A stretch of DNA of 64,000 nt from CBDEGR01 sp965237895 (lineage in GTDB: Bacteria > Acidobacteriota > Terriglobia > UBA7540 > JAPUME01). Within the stretch, counting starts at the first letter, position 1. The number at the start of each line of letters is the position of its first letter. Shown here one piece after another: positions 1 to 8,167 of the stretch. The stretch covers positions 1,302,001 to 1,366,000 of the forward strand of contig CBDEGR010000002.1 of assembly GCA_965237895.1 (NCBI GenBank). The letters run 5' to 3'. Under the pieces are notes generated by a model. It made no database searches, was not told the origin of the DNA, and saw only the letters and a list, made by a program, of their open reading frames with translations. The translations under genes were made by a program, and so were the position numbers.

Positions 1-665
1 GCGTCCGGGTTGGTATCGTCGAGCGAGCGGAAGAGCTGCTGCTTGGCCACGTTGTAGCCGTTGGCGCGGTCGGAGCCGATGCAGACGCCGATGGCGCCCG
101 GCGCGCAGCCCAGTCCCTGCGCCTGCCAGACGGCGTGCAGGATGGCCTTATGGACGCCCTCCAGCGTGCGGTCGGCGCGGCCCAGATGGTCGAGCATCGC
201 GGGCAGCGAGTACTGAATGTTCTTGTTCTCGCAACCGCCCCCTTTCAAGATCAGGCGCACTTCGATGTCGGGCTGCTCCCACTGCTCAAAATGGAAAATG
301 GGCGTACCGGGGCCGAGGTTCGTGCCGGTGTTGGTGCCGGTGAGGGAGTCGACGGAGTTGGGGCGCAGCTTGCCGCGCTTGGTGGCTTCAGCCACGGCGT
401 CCCGAATCTGCTTCTTCATTTCGATCTGATTCACCCCGACCGGCGTCTTGATCTCGAAAGTCGGCATGCCGGTGTCCTGGCAGATGGCGCCTTCGTTGTC
501 GGAAGCCATGTCGATATTCTCGGCGATGATGTTCAAGGCCTGGGAGGATTGGGTGCCGCGCTTCTCGGATTCCAGGGCCAGGCCCATGGCGGCGCGGACG
601 TCCGGCGGCAGATTGGTCGAAGTCACGGTGACCAGCTCCAGCATACTTTCGCGAAATAATTTCAT
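1..665 (-). CDS. Class I fumarate hydratase, N-terminal part (cut by window edge)
   Basis: Iron-sulfur fumarase catalysing fumarate/malate interconversion in the cytoplasm. Translation from the ATG at 663-665 gives an N-terminus (MKLFRESMLELV) followed by the class I alpha-domain motifs AICQDTGMPTFE, KGGGCENKN and GCAPGAIGVCIG; the cysteines in these motifs are the expected [4Fe-4S] ligands of the family. A clean GGAGG lies 5 nt upstream of the ATG (671-675), which fixes the start. The C-terminal part lies beyond base 1. It could be either the alpha subunit of a two-subunit enzyme (TtdA-like) or the first domain of a fused one; the missing 3' end decides. Fumarate would connect it to the frdABCD operon at 18-21 kb. 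Confidence 0.88.
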   Translation of the reverse strand, partial: MKLFRESMLELVTVTSTNLPPDVRAAMGLALESEKRGTQSSQALNIIAENIDMASDNEGAICQDTGMPTFEIKTPVGVNQIEMKKQIRDAVAEATKRGKLRPNSVDSLTGTNTGTNLGPGTPIFHFEQWEQPDIEVRLILKGGGCENKNIQYSLPAMLDHLGRADRTLEGVHKAILHAVWQAQGLGCAPGAIGVCIGSDRANGYNVAKQQLFRSLDDTNPD

Positions 666-821
666 GATGTCCTCCAATCCTCAGTTCATTCTTTTGGGGG
701 GCAATTCTATTTTAGGGCCGCGCATGGTTTTCGGGGGCGGGCCGGAACGAGAGGCCGAGAACTGCAAGAGATCACGCCCGATGCGGGCCGAGTCAACTGA
801 TGCAAAAACCCCAGCCGGGTA

Positions 822-1733
822 TTATACCTCGGTCCAGGGGACGGGGTCCTTTTTGAGCGAGGAGCGGAGGGCACGGAAGGCTTGGTCGGGCGAGTCGACG
901 AATTGGAGCAGGGAGAGGTCGTGTTGATCGATGGTGCCGCATTCGATCAGATAGCGGAAGTTGACGAGTTTTTTCCAGAACTTGCTGCCGTAGAGCAGGA
1001 TGACGGTGTTTTGGTGGAGCTTGCGGGTCTGCATGAGCGTGGCGATCTCCCACAGCTCATCCATGGTGCCGAAGCCGCCGGGAAAGACGATCAAGGCCTG
1101 GGCAGGTTGCGCGAACCAGAGCTCCCGCATGAAGAAGTAACGGAACATGAAGTTGAGTTCCGGCGTGGCGTACCCGTTGCTGGGTTGAGGGTTGGGCATG
1201 CTGATGTTGAAGCCGATGGACTTGCCGCCGGCCTCCTTGGCGCCCCGGTTGGCGGCCTCCATGATGCCGGAGCCTCCGCCCGAACAGATGACGAACCAAC
1301 CGTCGTCGGTGTTCAGAGAACGCGACCAGCGGGTGAGGCGGCGGGAGAGCGTGCGCGCGTCCTCGTAGTAGCGGGACATCTCGAGGGCGCGCTGGGCGGT
1401 CTTCAATTTGGCCTTGAGGGCGGCCTTACCTTTGGTGGAAGTCTTTGATATGCGGTGCTTTACGTCGCGAAGCTGGGCTTGAGCTTCCTTTTTCGGCAAA
1501 ATCCGCGCCGAGCCGAAAAAGACCACCGTGCTGTGGATGCCGGAGCGCCGCAGACGGCTGGAGGGCTCCAGGTACTCGGCCAGGATTCTGAGGGCGCGCG
1601 CGTCGGGACTGGCCATGAAGCGGGGGTCTTTATCCGCCGGGCTGGGCGACCGGTCGATGCTTCCCGAATCCCCCATATCCAGGTGATTATTTTCAACTTC
1701 CGACACAACCGCGCTGCTTTTACGGTTACCCAT
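822..1733 (-). CDS. LOG-family Rossmann-fold nucleotide hydrolase-like protein
   Basis: A 303-residue protein with the signature motif PGGFGTMDELWE in its second half and a glycine-rich GGGSGIMEAANRGA stretch before it, the two diagnostic motifs of the LOG (lysine decarboxylase-like/TIGR00730) family. Family members hydrolyse nucleoside 5'-monophosphates to base and ribose 5-phosphate; some make cytokinins. It belongs to the longer form with about 100 extra N-terminal residues. Start at 1733 is preceded by GAGGG at a suitable distance. It stands alone, transcribed in the same direction as the fumarase gene, 156 nt before it. The substrate cannot be read from the sequence. Confidence 0.85.
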   Translation of the reverse strand: MGNRKSSAVVSEVENNHLDMGDSGSIDRSPSPADKDPRFMASPDARALRILAEYLEPSSRLRRSGIHSTVVFFGSARILPKKEAQAQLRDVKHRISKTSTKGKAALKAKLKTAQRALEMSRYYEDARTLSRRLTRWSRSLNTDDGWFVICSGGGSGIMEAANRGAKEAGGKSIGFNISMPNPQPSNGYATPELNFMFRYFFMRELWFAQPAQALIVFPGGFGTMDELWEIATLMQTRKLHQNTVILLYGSKFWKKLVNFRYLIECGTIDQHDLSLLQFVDSPDQAFRALRSSLKKDPVPWTEV

Positions 1734-1897
1734 AGATCCCTCAAAGTCTTACCTATTAATTATCGGCATAAATCTCAAAACCTAGAGGGTACCAGAAGGT
1801 TCGTTCGATGGGGGGTTTTCCGGCTCCAGAAAGCTTGGTTCGGAAAGGTCAATTTCCTAATCCAGGAGGGAGAAAAAGGCGGCGGCGGGAACTTTCT

Positions 1898-3289
1898 CTA
1901 GAGTTCCCAGAGCTTTTTTGTGATCGTGTAGAGGGCGATGATAAGAATCAAAAAACTGCAGAACCAGAGCACGGTGTCCACCAAGCGAGAAGGAAATAGG
2001 CGGCGGTCGAGCCGTCGGTAGCGAAGATAGATGACGGAGAAGGCGATGACGGGAAGCATGGCAGTCTGCGCGATGCCGCCGACCAGAACCATCTTGACCG
2101 GATTATCAAAGAGCACAAAAAAGAATACGTTGAGGCCGGCGATGAGGCAGATAAGAATTCTCAGCCAGTGTTTACGAGCCTTCGGGTCGTGATTGCGGAT
2201 GCCGGAATGTCCGAGCACGCCTGCGCAGGAGACGGCCAACAGGGCGTTCGAGGCGAGGCCCACGAAGAGGGTGGAATAGAGGACAAGAAAAGACCCCACC
2301 AGAAACAGGTACAGCGTGCCCGGGCCCATGGTCTGGGTAAATACGTTGGATAAGGTTTGGATCATCTCAGAGCCTGCCGGTACCTTGCCCATCCGATGCA
2401 AGATGGCCGCGCCGAGCAGATAAAAGGCAACGGTAGCGGCGGTGTAGAGAATCATGGCCACCACGGCATCTATCCGCATCACGCGAACCCACCCGCGTGC
2501 GCGCGCCGCCCAGTCCGGATCCGAAGTGTTCCGCCCGGCAAATCGCGCGTAACCTTTCTTCAGGCACCAGCTCGGATAGTAGAAAATCTCGGTCGTGCCG
2601 ATGCCGGTGATGCCGAAGACGGCGAAGGCCACGGCCAAGCCCTCGGACGGCAAGGAGAACGACAAGCCTTCCAGGAGTTCTTCGGTTTGAATGGCGTGTA
2701 CGGAACGTTGAATCAGAACGGCGGAGACGATGGTGAAAAAGGTGAAGCTTGCGACGAGGCCTGTTGCCACGCGCTCGACGACACGGTAGCGTCCGTTCAG
2801 CAGTAAGATTACAGTGAAAAGGGCCATGGAGAGTCCCCAGAACATGACGCTCCCTTTTGGGAAGATCAGGTTGAGAGACTGGCCGACGCCCCGGATGATT
2901 CCTCCCCCCTGCACGGTGACCAGGAAGGACATGATCATCCAGCCCCAGATCACCCAGGAGACGCGCCAGCGGGGGCCGGGAATATGATTGACGGCCTCGA
3001 GCGACGACTCGCCCGAGGAGATCGTATAGCGGCCGATCTCTTCCTGCACGATGACCTTGACGGCGCAACTGATGATGATTAGCCACAGCGCGACGAAGCC
3101 CATCTTGGCGCCCAGCGTGGTGGTGACAATCAATTCGCCTGAGCCGACAATGGAGCCGGTCAGGATCAAGGACGGCCCGATGAAGCGAAGCCGTTGGAAG
3201 AACGTCTGCGGCGGGGCGATGATTCCCGAATCGGCGATCCCCACGGCCGCGAGGGGCTCGGCCCCGTTGCTTTTCGATGAATTGTCCAT
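1898..3289 (-). CDS. Divergent Nramp-family metal transporter
   Basis: Integral membrane protein of 463 residues with about eleven hydrophobic segments and overall resemblance to the Nramp (SLC11) superfamily. The start is set at the ATG 3287-3289 (MDNSSKSNG); an in-frame extension to 3439 would run into the neighbouring IS element and is not credible. In canonical Nramp proteins TM1 carries DPGN and TM6 carries MPH, which bind Mn/Fe. Here the TM1 position reads GSGE (about residues 49-52) and the TM6 position reads TTEIFYYPSW (about 232-241), so the substrate may differ. A monocistronic gene; its 5' side abuts the insertion sequence starting at 3423. Confidence 0.78.
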   Translation of the reverse strand: MDNSSKSNGAEPLAAVGIADSGIIAPPQTFFQRLRFIGPSLILTGSIVGSGELIVTTTLGAKMGFVALWLIIISCAVKVIVQEEIGRYTISSGESSLEAVNHIPGPRWRVSWVIWGWMIMSFLVTVQGGGIIRGVGQSLNLIFPKGSVMFWGLSMALFTVILLLNGRYRVVERVATGLVASFTFFTIVSAVLIQRSVHAIQTEELLEGLSFSLPSEGLAVAFAVFGITGIGTTEIFYYPSWCLKKGYARFAGRNTSDPDWAARARGWVRVMRIDAVVAMILYTAATVAFYLLGAAILHRMGKVPAGSEMIQTLSNVFTQTMGPGTLYLFLVGSFLVLYSTLFVGLASNALLAVSCAGVLGHSGIRNHDPKARKHWLRILICLIAGLNVFFFVLFDNPVKMVLVGGIAQTAMLPVIAFSVIYLRYRRLDRRLFPSRLVDTVLWFCSFLILIIALYTITKKLWEL

Positions 3290-3488
3290 GGAAGTCCCTG
3301 CCAACTGAGTGGCGCGTAATTCTACCACGGGGTTACCATGCAGAGTACGGCAAGTCTTTGGAGAATCGCATTGCTCCCCTTCCGGCTTTCCACTAGGATA
3401 GATCGCATCCCAACACGATCGATGACCTGACCCCCTCAAACCGGTCCAGTTCTAATGTTAGAGTTGGACCTGGAATAGGGAGGTCAGG

Positions 3489-3767
3489 ATGGTCAAGAGG
3501 AAGCATTCGATCGAACAGATTATCGGTAAACTTCGAGAGACCGAAGTGGAACTTGCCCAGGGTCGCAGCGTAGCCGAGGTGTGCCGGTCGTTGGGGGTGA
3601 CCGAGCAGACCTATTACCGCTGGCGAAAGGAGTAGGGCGGTCTAAAGATGGATCAGGCCAAGCGGTTGAAGGTCCTCGAGCAGGAGAACACTCGCTTGAG
3701 GAGGGCGGTTGCAGACCTGACCTTGGACAAGCAGATTCTGCAGGAGGTCACAAGGGGAAACGGCTAA
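3489..3767 (+). pseudogene. IS3-family OrfA with in-frame amber codon (copy 1)
   Basis: OrfA is the helix-turn-helix and leucine-zipper subunit of IS3-type transposases. Reading starts at ATG 3489 (MVKRKHSIEQIIGKLRE) and meets TAG at 3633-3635 where relatives have a tyrosine (RWRKEYGGLK). It continues in the same frame to TAA 3765-3767, including the zipper-like RLKVLEQENTRLRRAVADL. A slippery heptamer G GGA AAC (3755-3761) lies just before the orfA stop and in the right phase for -1 frameshifting into orfB. The same TAG is in the other copy, so the stop predates the duplication. Confidence 0.85.
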
Positions 3768-4648
3768 GCCCGGCGCGTCGCCGGCAGTGGGCGGCGCATG
3801 TCTGTAAGGCGTTGGGTGTCTCGGAACGCCGGGCTTGTCGAGTGCTCAGCCAACCCCGGTCCACCCAGCACCATCGATGCATCGCTGCTCCCGACGAGGA
3901 TGCCCTGACGAGGGCCATCGTCACCCTGGCCGGTCGGTTTGGTCGCTATGGCTATCGTCGGGTCACGGCCTTGCTGCGGCGAGCCGGCTGGAGGGTCAAC
4001 CATAAGAGAGTGGAGCGCATCTGGAGGCGGGAGGGGTTGAGAGTGCCGCAGAAACAGCCGAAGCGTGGACGCCTTTGGCTCAACGACGGATCGTGCGTTC
4101 GTCTGCGCCCCTGCAGTCCGAACCACGTCTGGGCTTACGACTTCGTCCAAGCCCGCACTCACGACGGGAGGGCTTTCCGGTTGTTGACGGTCATCGATGA
4201 GTACACTCGGGAATGTCTGGCTATCCAGGTGGCCCGCCAGATTCGATCCGACGATGTCGTGCAGCTACTGGCCGATCTGTTCGTTCTCCGAGGTCCGCCC
4301 GAGCACCTTCGCTCGGATAATGGCCCGGAGTTCTGCGCCCAAGCTCTACGAGAGTGGCTGGGGCGAATCGGAGTGAAGACGCTCTACATCCAACCCGGGA
4401 GTCCCTGGGAGAACGGCTACAACGAGAGCTTTAATGGGAAGCTCCGCGACGAGTTGCTCGACCGGGAGATCTTCTACACCTTGCAGGAAGCGAAGGTGTT
4501 AATCGAGCAGTGGAGGCGACACTACAACAGGGTTCGACCTCACAGTGCTCTTGGTTATCGTCCACCGGCACCGGAGGCCATGGAAATCCCGCCGCTGCTC
4601 GGGAGGCAGCTGCCTCCCGACCTAGGGACAGAATTACCGCTGAACTAA
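3761..4648 (+). CDS. IS3-family OrfB, DDE transposase catalytic subunit (copy 1)
   Basis: About 295 codons from the putative -1 frameshift point to the stop at 4648. It shows the integrase-core catalytic residues: D in VWAYDFVQART, D in HLRSDNGPEFC, and E in ENGYNESFNGKLRDEL (D, D(about 60), 35E spacing), plus an N-terminal HTH_21-like region. An upstream GTG in the same frame (3581) would overlap orfA and is not a likely native start. The frame is intact here, unlike copy 2. Production as an OrfAB fusion would require reading through the amber codon in orfA as well as frameshifting, so activity is doubtful unless helped in trans. Confidence 0.88.
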   Translation, partial: RLSPARRRQWAAHVCKALGVSERRACRVLSQPRSTQHHRCIAAPDEDALTRAIVTLAGRFGRYGYRRVTALLRRAGWRVNHKRVERIWRREGLRVPQKQPKRGRLWLNDGSCVRLRPCSPNHVWAYDFVQARTHDGRAFRLLTVIDEYTRECLAIQVARQIRSDDVVQLLADLFVLRGPPEHLRSDNGPEFCAQALREWLGRIGVKTLYIQPGSPWENGYNESFNGKLRDELLDREIFYTLQEAKVLIEQWRRHYNRVRPHSALGYRPPAPEAMEIPPLLGRQLPPDLGTELPLN

Positions 4649-4697
4649 CATACGAGTTGGTACAATCACTGGGGGCAGGTCAGTGTAGTGCGTCATA

Positions 4698-4838
4698 AAT
4701 CCCTTTACCGCTGCCATTAAAGAATATATGGAAAATCACAACCAGAACCCTCAGGTATTTGTATGGAAAGCCTCCGCAGAGCGTATTTTGGCTAAAATCG
4801 CTAAATGTAAAGAAGCGTTAGACGCACTACACGAGTGA
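4698..4838 (+). pseudogene. IS630-family transposase, C-terminal remnant
   Basis: Directly right of IS copy 1, an open stretch of 46 codons ending at TGA 4836-4838 reads NPFTAAIKEYMENHNQNP and then FVWKASAERILAKIAKCKEA. This is the familiar last segment of IS630-type transposases (an FVWTA-like motif then a helix of K/A residues). The rest of the gene, including the catalytic triad, is absent, cut off by the IS3-family element. It is a dead fragment. The AT-rich composition resembles the formate dehydrogenase gene further right rather than the chromosome. Confidence 0.75.
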
Positions 4839-5038
4839 CAAGGGGGGGTCTCGCAACGGCCAGGGAGAGGAAATAAGTGGGCCCAGCGTGCGACATTTTG
4901 TGCTTGCCTCACAGGTTAAGGAGCGGTCTAATTAAGGTATCCCTGTCGCCAGCCTGAGGAATCCTGGGAGGCCAAGCGTAATGAACAACTCGACCGCAGA
5001 TCGTCGATCACCGTTGGGGCTGTTCCCTGGCCAGGCGC

Positions 5039-5266
5039 GTGACCACCCACGCGTATCGTCATTCGTATGCGACCCATCTTTTACAGAACGGTTACGACAT
5101 CCGGACGGTTCAAGAACTACTGGGGCACAAGGACATCAAGACTACGATGGTCTACACGCATGTGTTGAACCGCGGCGGGCGAGGGGTGCACAGTCCCCTC
5201 GACCGGCTGCGAAAAGTGGTCTTGGTCGAGAGCCGGGGGATTATGCGGACCGAGGCGTCCGCATGA
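5039..5266 (+). pseudogene. Integron-integrase-like tyrosine recombinase, C-terminal remnant
   Basis: Seventy-five codons encode the C-terminal catalytic half of a tyrosine recombinase: HAYRHSYATHLL (H-x-x-R box), VQELLGHKDIKTTMVYTH (second His and the nucleophilic Tyr) and the ending VLNRGGRGVHSPLDRL, which is typical of IntI integrases rather than XerC/D. The first catalytic arginine and the N-terminal domain are missing; the frame stays open to the left for about 20 codons but has no integrase similarity. Inactive remnant. The stretch between it and the IS630 remnant (4839-5038) shows nothing recognisable. Confidence 0.8.
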
Positions 5267-5322
5267 CATTCCCGAGGTAAATTGCCGCATGCAGTGGAAG
5301 TCGTTACACAGCAGACGGTTAC

Positions 5323-5358
5323 GGCCTGAACGAGGCAATGGCGCTTTCACGTTAGGCC
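5323..5358 (+). other. attC-like imperfect palindrome
   Basis: GGCCTGAACG (5323-5332) and CGTTAGGCC (5350-5358) pair completely except for one unpaired G. The right arm contains GTTAGGC, matching the integron core-site consensus GTTRRRY, and the extra base in one arm recalls the extrahelical bases of attC. At 36 bp it is shorter than normal attC sites, so it may be a degraded site or coincidence. It lies between the IntI-like remnant and the formate dehydrogenase gene. Confidence 0.3.
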
Positions 5359-5421
5359 GACCGGGAAGGGTTTTCTGCAGGTCAGCCTAAATAAGAGTTA
5401 GCTTAACTAAAGGAGATTGTT

Positions 5422-6642
5422 ATGAAGAAAATAACCAATGCAAAAATCGTGTGCGTACTATATGACGATCCGGTTGATGGCTATCCCACAAATTATGCGC
5501 GCAGCGATATTCCTAAGCTGGATACTTACCCAGACGGACAAACTTTGCCATCTCCACAGGCGATTGATCATACTCCCGGCGCACTTCTCGGCAGCGTTTC
5601 TGGTGAGTTGGGTCTGCGTAAGTTCCTGGAAGAGCGTGGCCATACACTTGTCGTGACCTCCGATAAAGATGGCCCGGAATCTGTGTTTGAAAGAGAACTT
5701 GTTGATGCAGATGTGGTGATCTCTCAACCCTTTTGGCCTGCGTATCTGACTGCAGAGCGGATAGCAAAGGCCAAAAATCTTCAATTGGCAATCACTGCTG
5801 GTATTGGATCAGATCACGTTGATTTACGGGCGGCGATAGACCACAACCTTACCGTTTGCGAAATTACCTATAGTAATAGCATCAGTGTGGCTGAGCATGT
5901 CTGCATGATGATATTGTCGCTCGTTCGCAATTATATCCCGGCGTACAACTGGGTAATCAAAGGAGGATGGAACATAGCTGATTGTGTTTCAAGGTCGTAT
6001 GATATTGAAGGGATGAACATTGGGACCGTTGCTGCAGGTCGTATTGGAAGCGCGGTACTCAAAAGAATGAAACCTTTTGACGTGAAACTTCATTATACCG
6101 ACAGGCACCGACTTCCAGTTGGAATTGAAAGGGAACTCAACGTGACCTTTCATGAGAGCGTTGAATCCATGATCAAGGTATGTGATGTGGTGACCATCAA
6201 CTGCCCACTTCATCCTGAGACGGAGCATATGTTTGATGAGAAAATGATTAGCAAAATGAAGCGCGGCGCCTACTTGGTTAATACAGCTCGAGGAAAGATT
6301 TGTGACCGCGATGCTGTCGCAAAGGCCTTGGAGAGTGGTCATTTGGCCGGCTATGCGGGCGATGTCTGGTTTCCGCAACCGGCACCTAATGATCATCCGT
6401 GGAGAACTATGCCGCACCATGCAATGACACCACACACTTCAGGCACTTCTTTGTCGGCACAGTCAAGATATGCCGCGGGGAGCAGAGAGATATTGGAATG
6501 CTGGTGCGAGGGTGAGCCGATTCGGAATGAATATCTCATAGTTGATGGAGGGAAGCTGGCGGGTGCAGGGGCACACTCCTATAGCGAGGGCAACGTTACC
6601 GGCGGCTCAAAGGAGGCTGAGAAATTCAAGACAGTCGACTAA
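5422..6642 (+). CDS. fdh: NAD-dependent formate dehydrogenase
   Basis: Soluble, cofactor-free dehydrogenase that oxidises formate to CO2 with NAD+ (D-2-hydroxyacid dehydrogenase fold). The 406-residue protein aligns with the Pseudomonas-type enzyme with a constant offset of +6. The key residues are all present: I128, N152 (TYSNSISVAEH), R290, Q319 and H338 (TPHTSGTS). The Rossmann motif GTVAAGRIG is at 201-209 and D227 sets NAD specificity. It starts at ATG 5422 after an AAAGGAG site; a small palindrome AGTTAGCTTAACT (5396-5408) sits just upstream. Its base composition is clearly more AT-rich than flanking chromosomal genes, and it lies among mobile-element debris between two IS copies, so it was probably acquired horizontally. 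It is the only intact gene in that segment. Confidence 0.95.
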   Translation: MKKITNAKIVCVLYDDPVDGYPTNYARSDIPKLDTYPDGQTLPSPQAIDHTPGALLGSVSGELGLRKFLEERGHTLVVTSDKDGPESVFERELVDADVVISQPFWPAYLTAERIAKAKNLQLAITAGIGSDHVDLRAAIDHNLTVCEITYSNSISVAEHVCMMILSLVRNYIPAYNWVIKGGWNIADCVSRSYDIEGMNIGTVAAGRIGSAVLKRMKPFDVKLHYTDRHRLPVGIERELNVTFHESVESMIKVCDVVTINCPLHPETEHMFDEKMISKMKRGAYLVNTARGKICDRDAVAKALESGHLAGYAGDVWFPQPAPNDHPWRTMPHHAMTPHTSGTSLSAQSRYAAGSREILECWCEGEPIRNEYLIVDGGKLAGAGAHSYSEGNVTGGSKEAEKFKTVD

Positions 6643-6721
6643 GTGAATCTATGGCTATCAAGCCGACCCAAAACCTAAGAACTGAGCCAGGAATAAATTG
6701 AGGAAAGAGCTGAAGCGTGGT

Positions 6722-6802
6722 CCTTGTATACCGACAAGTGTGAACTGGATCCTCAACTGGTTCGACGAGGTCCGCCGCCTCGCCTCCGTCGGGCAGAACT
6801 GA
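6722..6802 (+). pseudogene. C-terminal end of a PD40-type kinase/TolB-like protein (remnant)
   Basis: A short reading frame ending at TGA 6800-6802 gives PTSVNWILNWFDEVRRLA. This ending closely resembles the C-terminus of Acidobacteria-type Ser/Thr kinase-PD40 proteins; the decayed gene at 21359-22225 in this window ends with SLTVVLNWYREVEKA. Nothing of the kinase or propeller is present upstream, where the formate dehydrogenase gene ends. Debris only. Confidence 0.5.
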
Positions 6803-6862
6803 AACCATGATCGGTAAGATGATTGCGCATTATCACGTTACCGGTGCGCTCAGGGCAGGTGG

Positions 6863-7174
6863 CAGGGCAGAGTCATTTTCGACGAACTCACCGAAGGCCA
6901 CGAAGTCTGCGTGGGCGATTTCAACAGCGACGGGCGCAATGACATTGTTGCCGGAGACCGCGCGAAAGGGAAAATTTCCAGCGCCCACATCTTTTATGCT
7001 CAGGATGACGCCGGCGCTCAGTGGCATCACGAGGTTCTCGACCATCTCGGCATGTCCGCCTCCGGATGCTCGGTGGCCGACATCAACAGTGACGGCCGGC
7101 TGGACATTGTCTTGATCGGTGGCGCGACGGCCAACATCAAGTGGTATGAAAATCTGGGCAGCGATGGGCGCTGA
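6863..7174 (+). pseudogene. FG-GAP/VCBS repeat fragment
   Basis: Open frame ending at 7174 with two calcium-binding-loop style repeats, VGDFNSDGRNDIVAGDR and VADINSDGRLDIVLIGG, and the ending IKWYENLGSDGR. These are FG-GAP/VCBS beta-propeller repeats normally found many times in exported proteins. Coding similarity extends in frame left of the first ATG (6911), to about 6863, so the piece lacks its real start and the rest of the propeller. A truncated fragment in the IS-bounded region. Confidence 0.65.
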
Positions 7175-7191
7175 TTCTTGGGACGACAACT

Positions 7192-7822
7192 CTAACGCGA
7201 TGGTTGGCTTGATGCCGAGGGAGCGGTGAAGGTGACGACGGGATTGGTCAGTATACCGACTTGCTCGACGCTGCAGACGGCCACATCACCTGGTTTCATG
7301 AAGATCGGCGGTGAGCGGGCGAAGCCGACCCCGGCGGGGCTGCCGGTTGAGATCACATCGCCCGGCTGGAGCGTGAGGACATGGGACGCATAATACACCA
7401 ATTCGAAGACGTTGTGTATCATGTGGGCCGTGTTTGAATTCTGCATTACCTTGCCATTGAGCGTTAACTGGATTCTAAGGTTCTGCGGATCCTTGATGAA
7501 CTCTTTCGGCACGATAAACGGCCCCAGGGGTGCGAATGTGTCGTGCCCTTTGCCCACCAGCCAGTCGGAGCCGTGCCGGCCGTCGCCACGGCCACCGCGG
7601 TCCGAGACATCGTTTTCCAATGTGTAGCCGAAGATGTAATCCTTGGCGCGCTCGATGGGCACGCGGCTCGCCTGTCGCCCAATCACGATCGCAAACTCGC
7701 ACTCCCAGTCGATACGATCGCGGCCCGGAGGGATCCGGATCGCCTCACGGTCGGCGATGATGGCGGAGCGAGCCTTCATGAACAGGTAGGGATTGTGGCG
7801 TGTGTCGCCCGGCTTGCGTTCC
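7192..7822 (-). pseudogene. Fumarylacetoacetate hydrolase-family protein, 5'-truncated by IS copy 2
   Basis: About 210 codons of the FAH superfamily catalytic domain: metal-site segment DWECEFAIVIGR, then GYTLENDVSDRGG, GSDWLVGKGHDTFAPLGP and LQPGDVISTGSPAGVGFAR. The family cleaves C-C bonds of acylpyruvates, oxaloacetate-like acids or related substrates in aromatic and sugar-acid breakdown. The coding frame runs straight into the IS end at 7823, so the first 70 or so residues of a normal protein are lost; they are not found on the other side of the IS (after 9083). Non-functional fragment unless a fortuitous internal start works. Confidence 0.85.
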
Positions 7823-7888
7823 TGACCTGACCCCCTCAAACCGGTCCAGTTCTAATGTTAGAGTTGGACCTGGAATAGGGAGGTCAGG

Positions 7889-8167
7889 ATGGTCAAGAGG
7901 AAGCATTCGATCGAACAGATTATCGGTAAACTTCGAGAGACCGAAGTGGAACTTGCCCAGGGTCGCAGCGTAGCCGAGGTGTGCCGGTCGTTGGGGGTGA
8001 CCGAGCAGACCTATTACCGCTGGCGAAAGGAGTAGGGCGGTCTAAAGATGGATCAGGCCAAGCGGTTGAAGGTCCTCGAGCAGGAGAACACTCGCTTGAG
8101 GAGGGCGGTTGCAGACCTGACCTTGGACAAGCAGATTCTGCAGGAGGTCACAAGGGGAAACGGCTAA
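7889..8167 (+). pseudogene. IS3-family OrfA with in-frame amber codon (copy 2)
   Basis: Identical to OrfA of copy 1, including the TAG (8033-8035) replacing the usual tyrosine and the GGGAAAC slippery heptamer just before the TAA at 8165-8167. Sharing the nonsense codon shows that the copies separated after the mutation arose. Confidence 0.85.

Larger units (their letters stand above)
3423..4682 (+). mobile_element. IS3-family (IS407 group) insertion sequence, copy 1
   Basis: A 1260-bp element bounded by imperfect inverted repeats: left TGACCTGACCCCC, right end reading (reverse complement) TGACCTGCCCCCA. Boundaries come from comparison with the second copy at 7823-9083; identity stops exactly at these bases on both sides. 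It carries overlapping orfA and orfB, as in the IS3 family. The 4-nt flanks (TCGA left, GTGT right) do not match, so no target duplication is visible, which suggests rearrangement after insertion. Confidence 0.93.
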
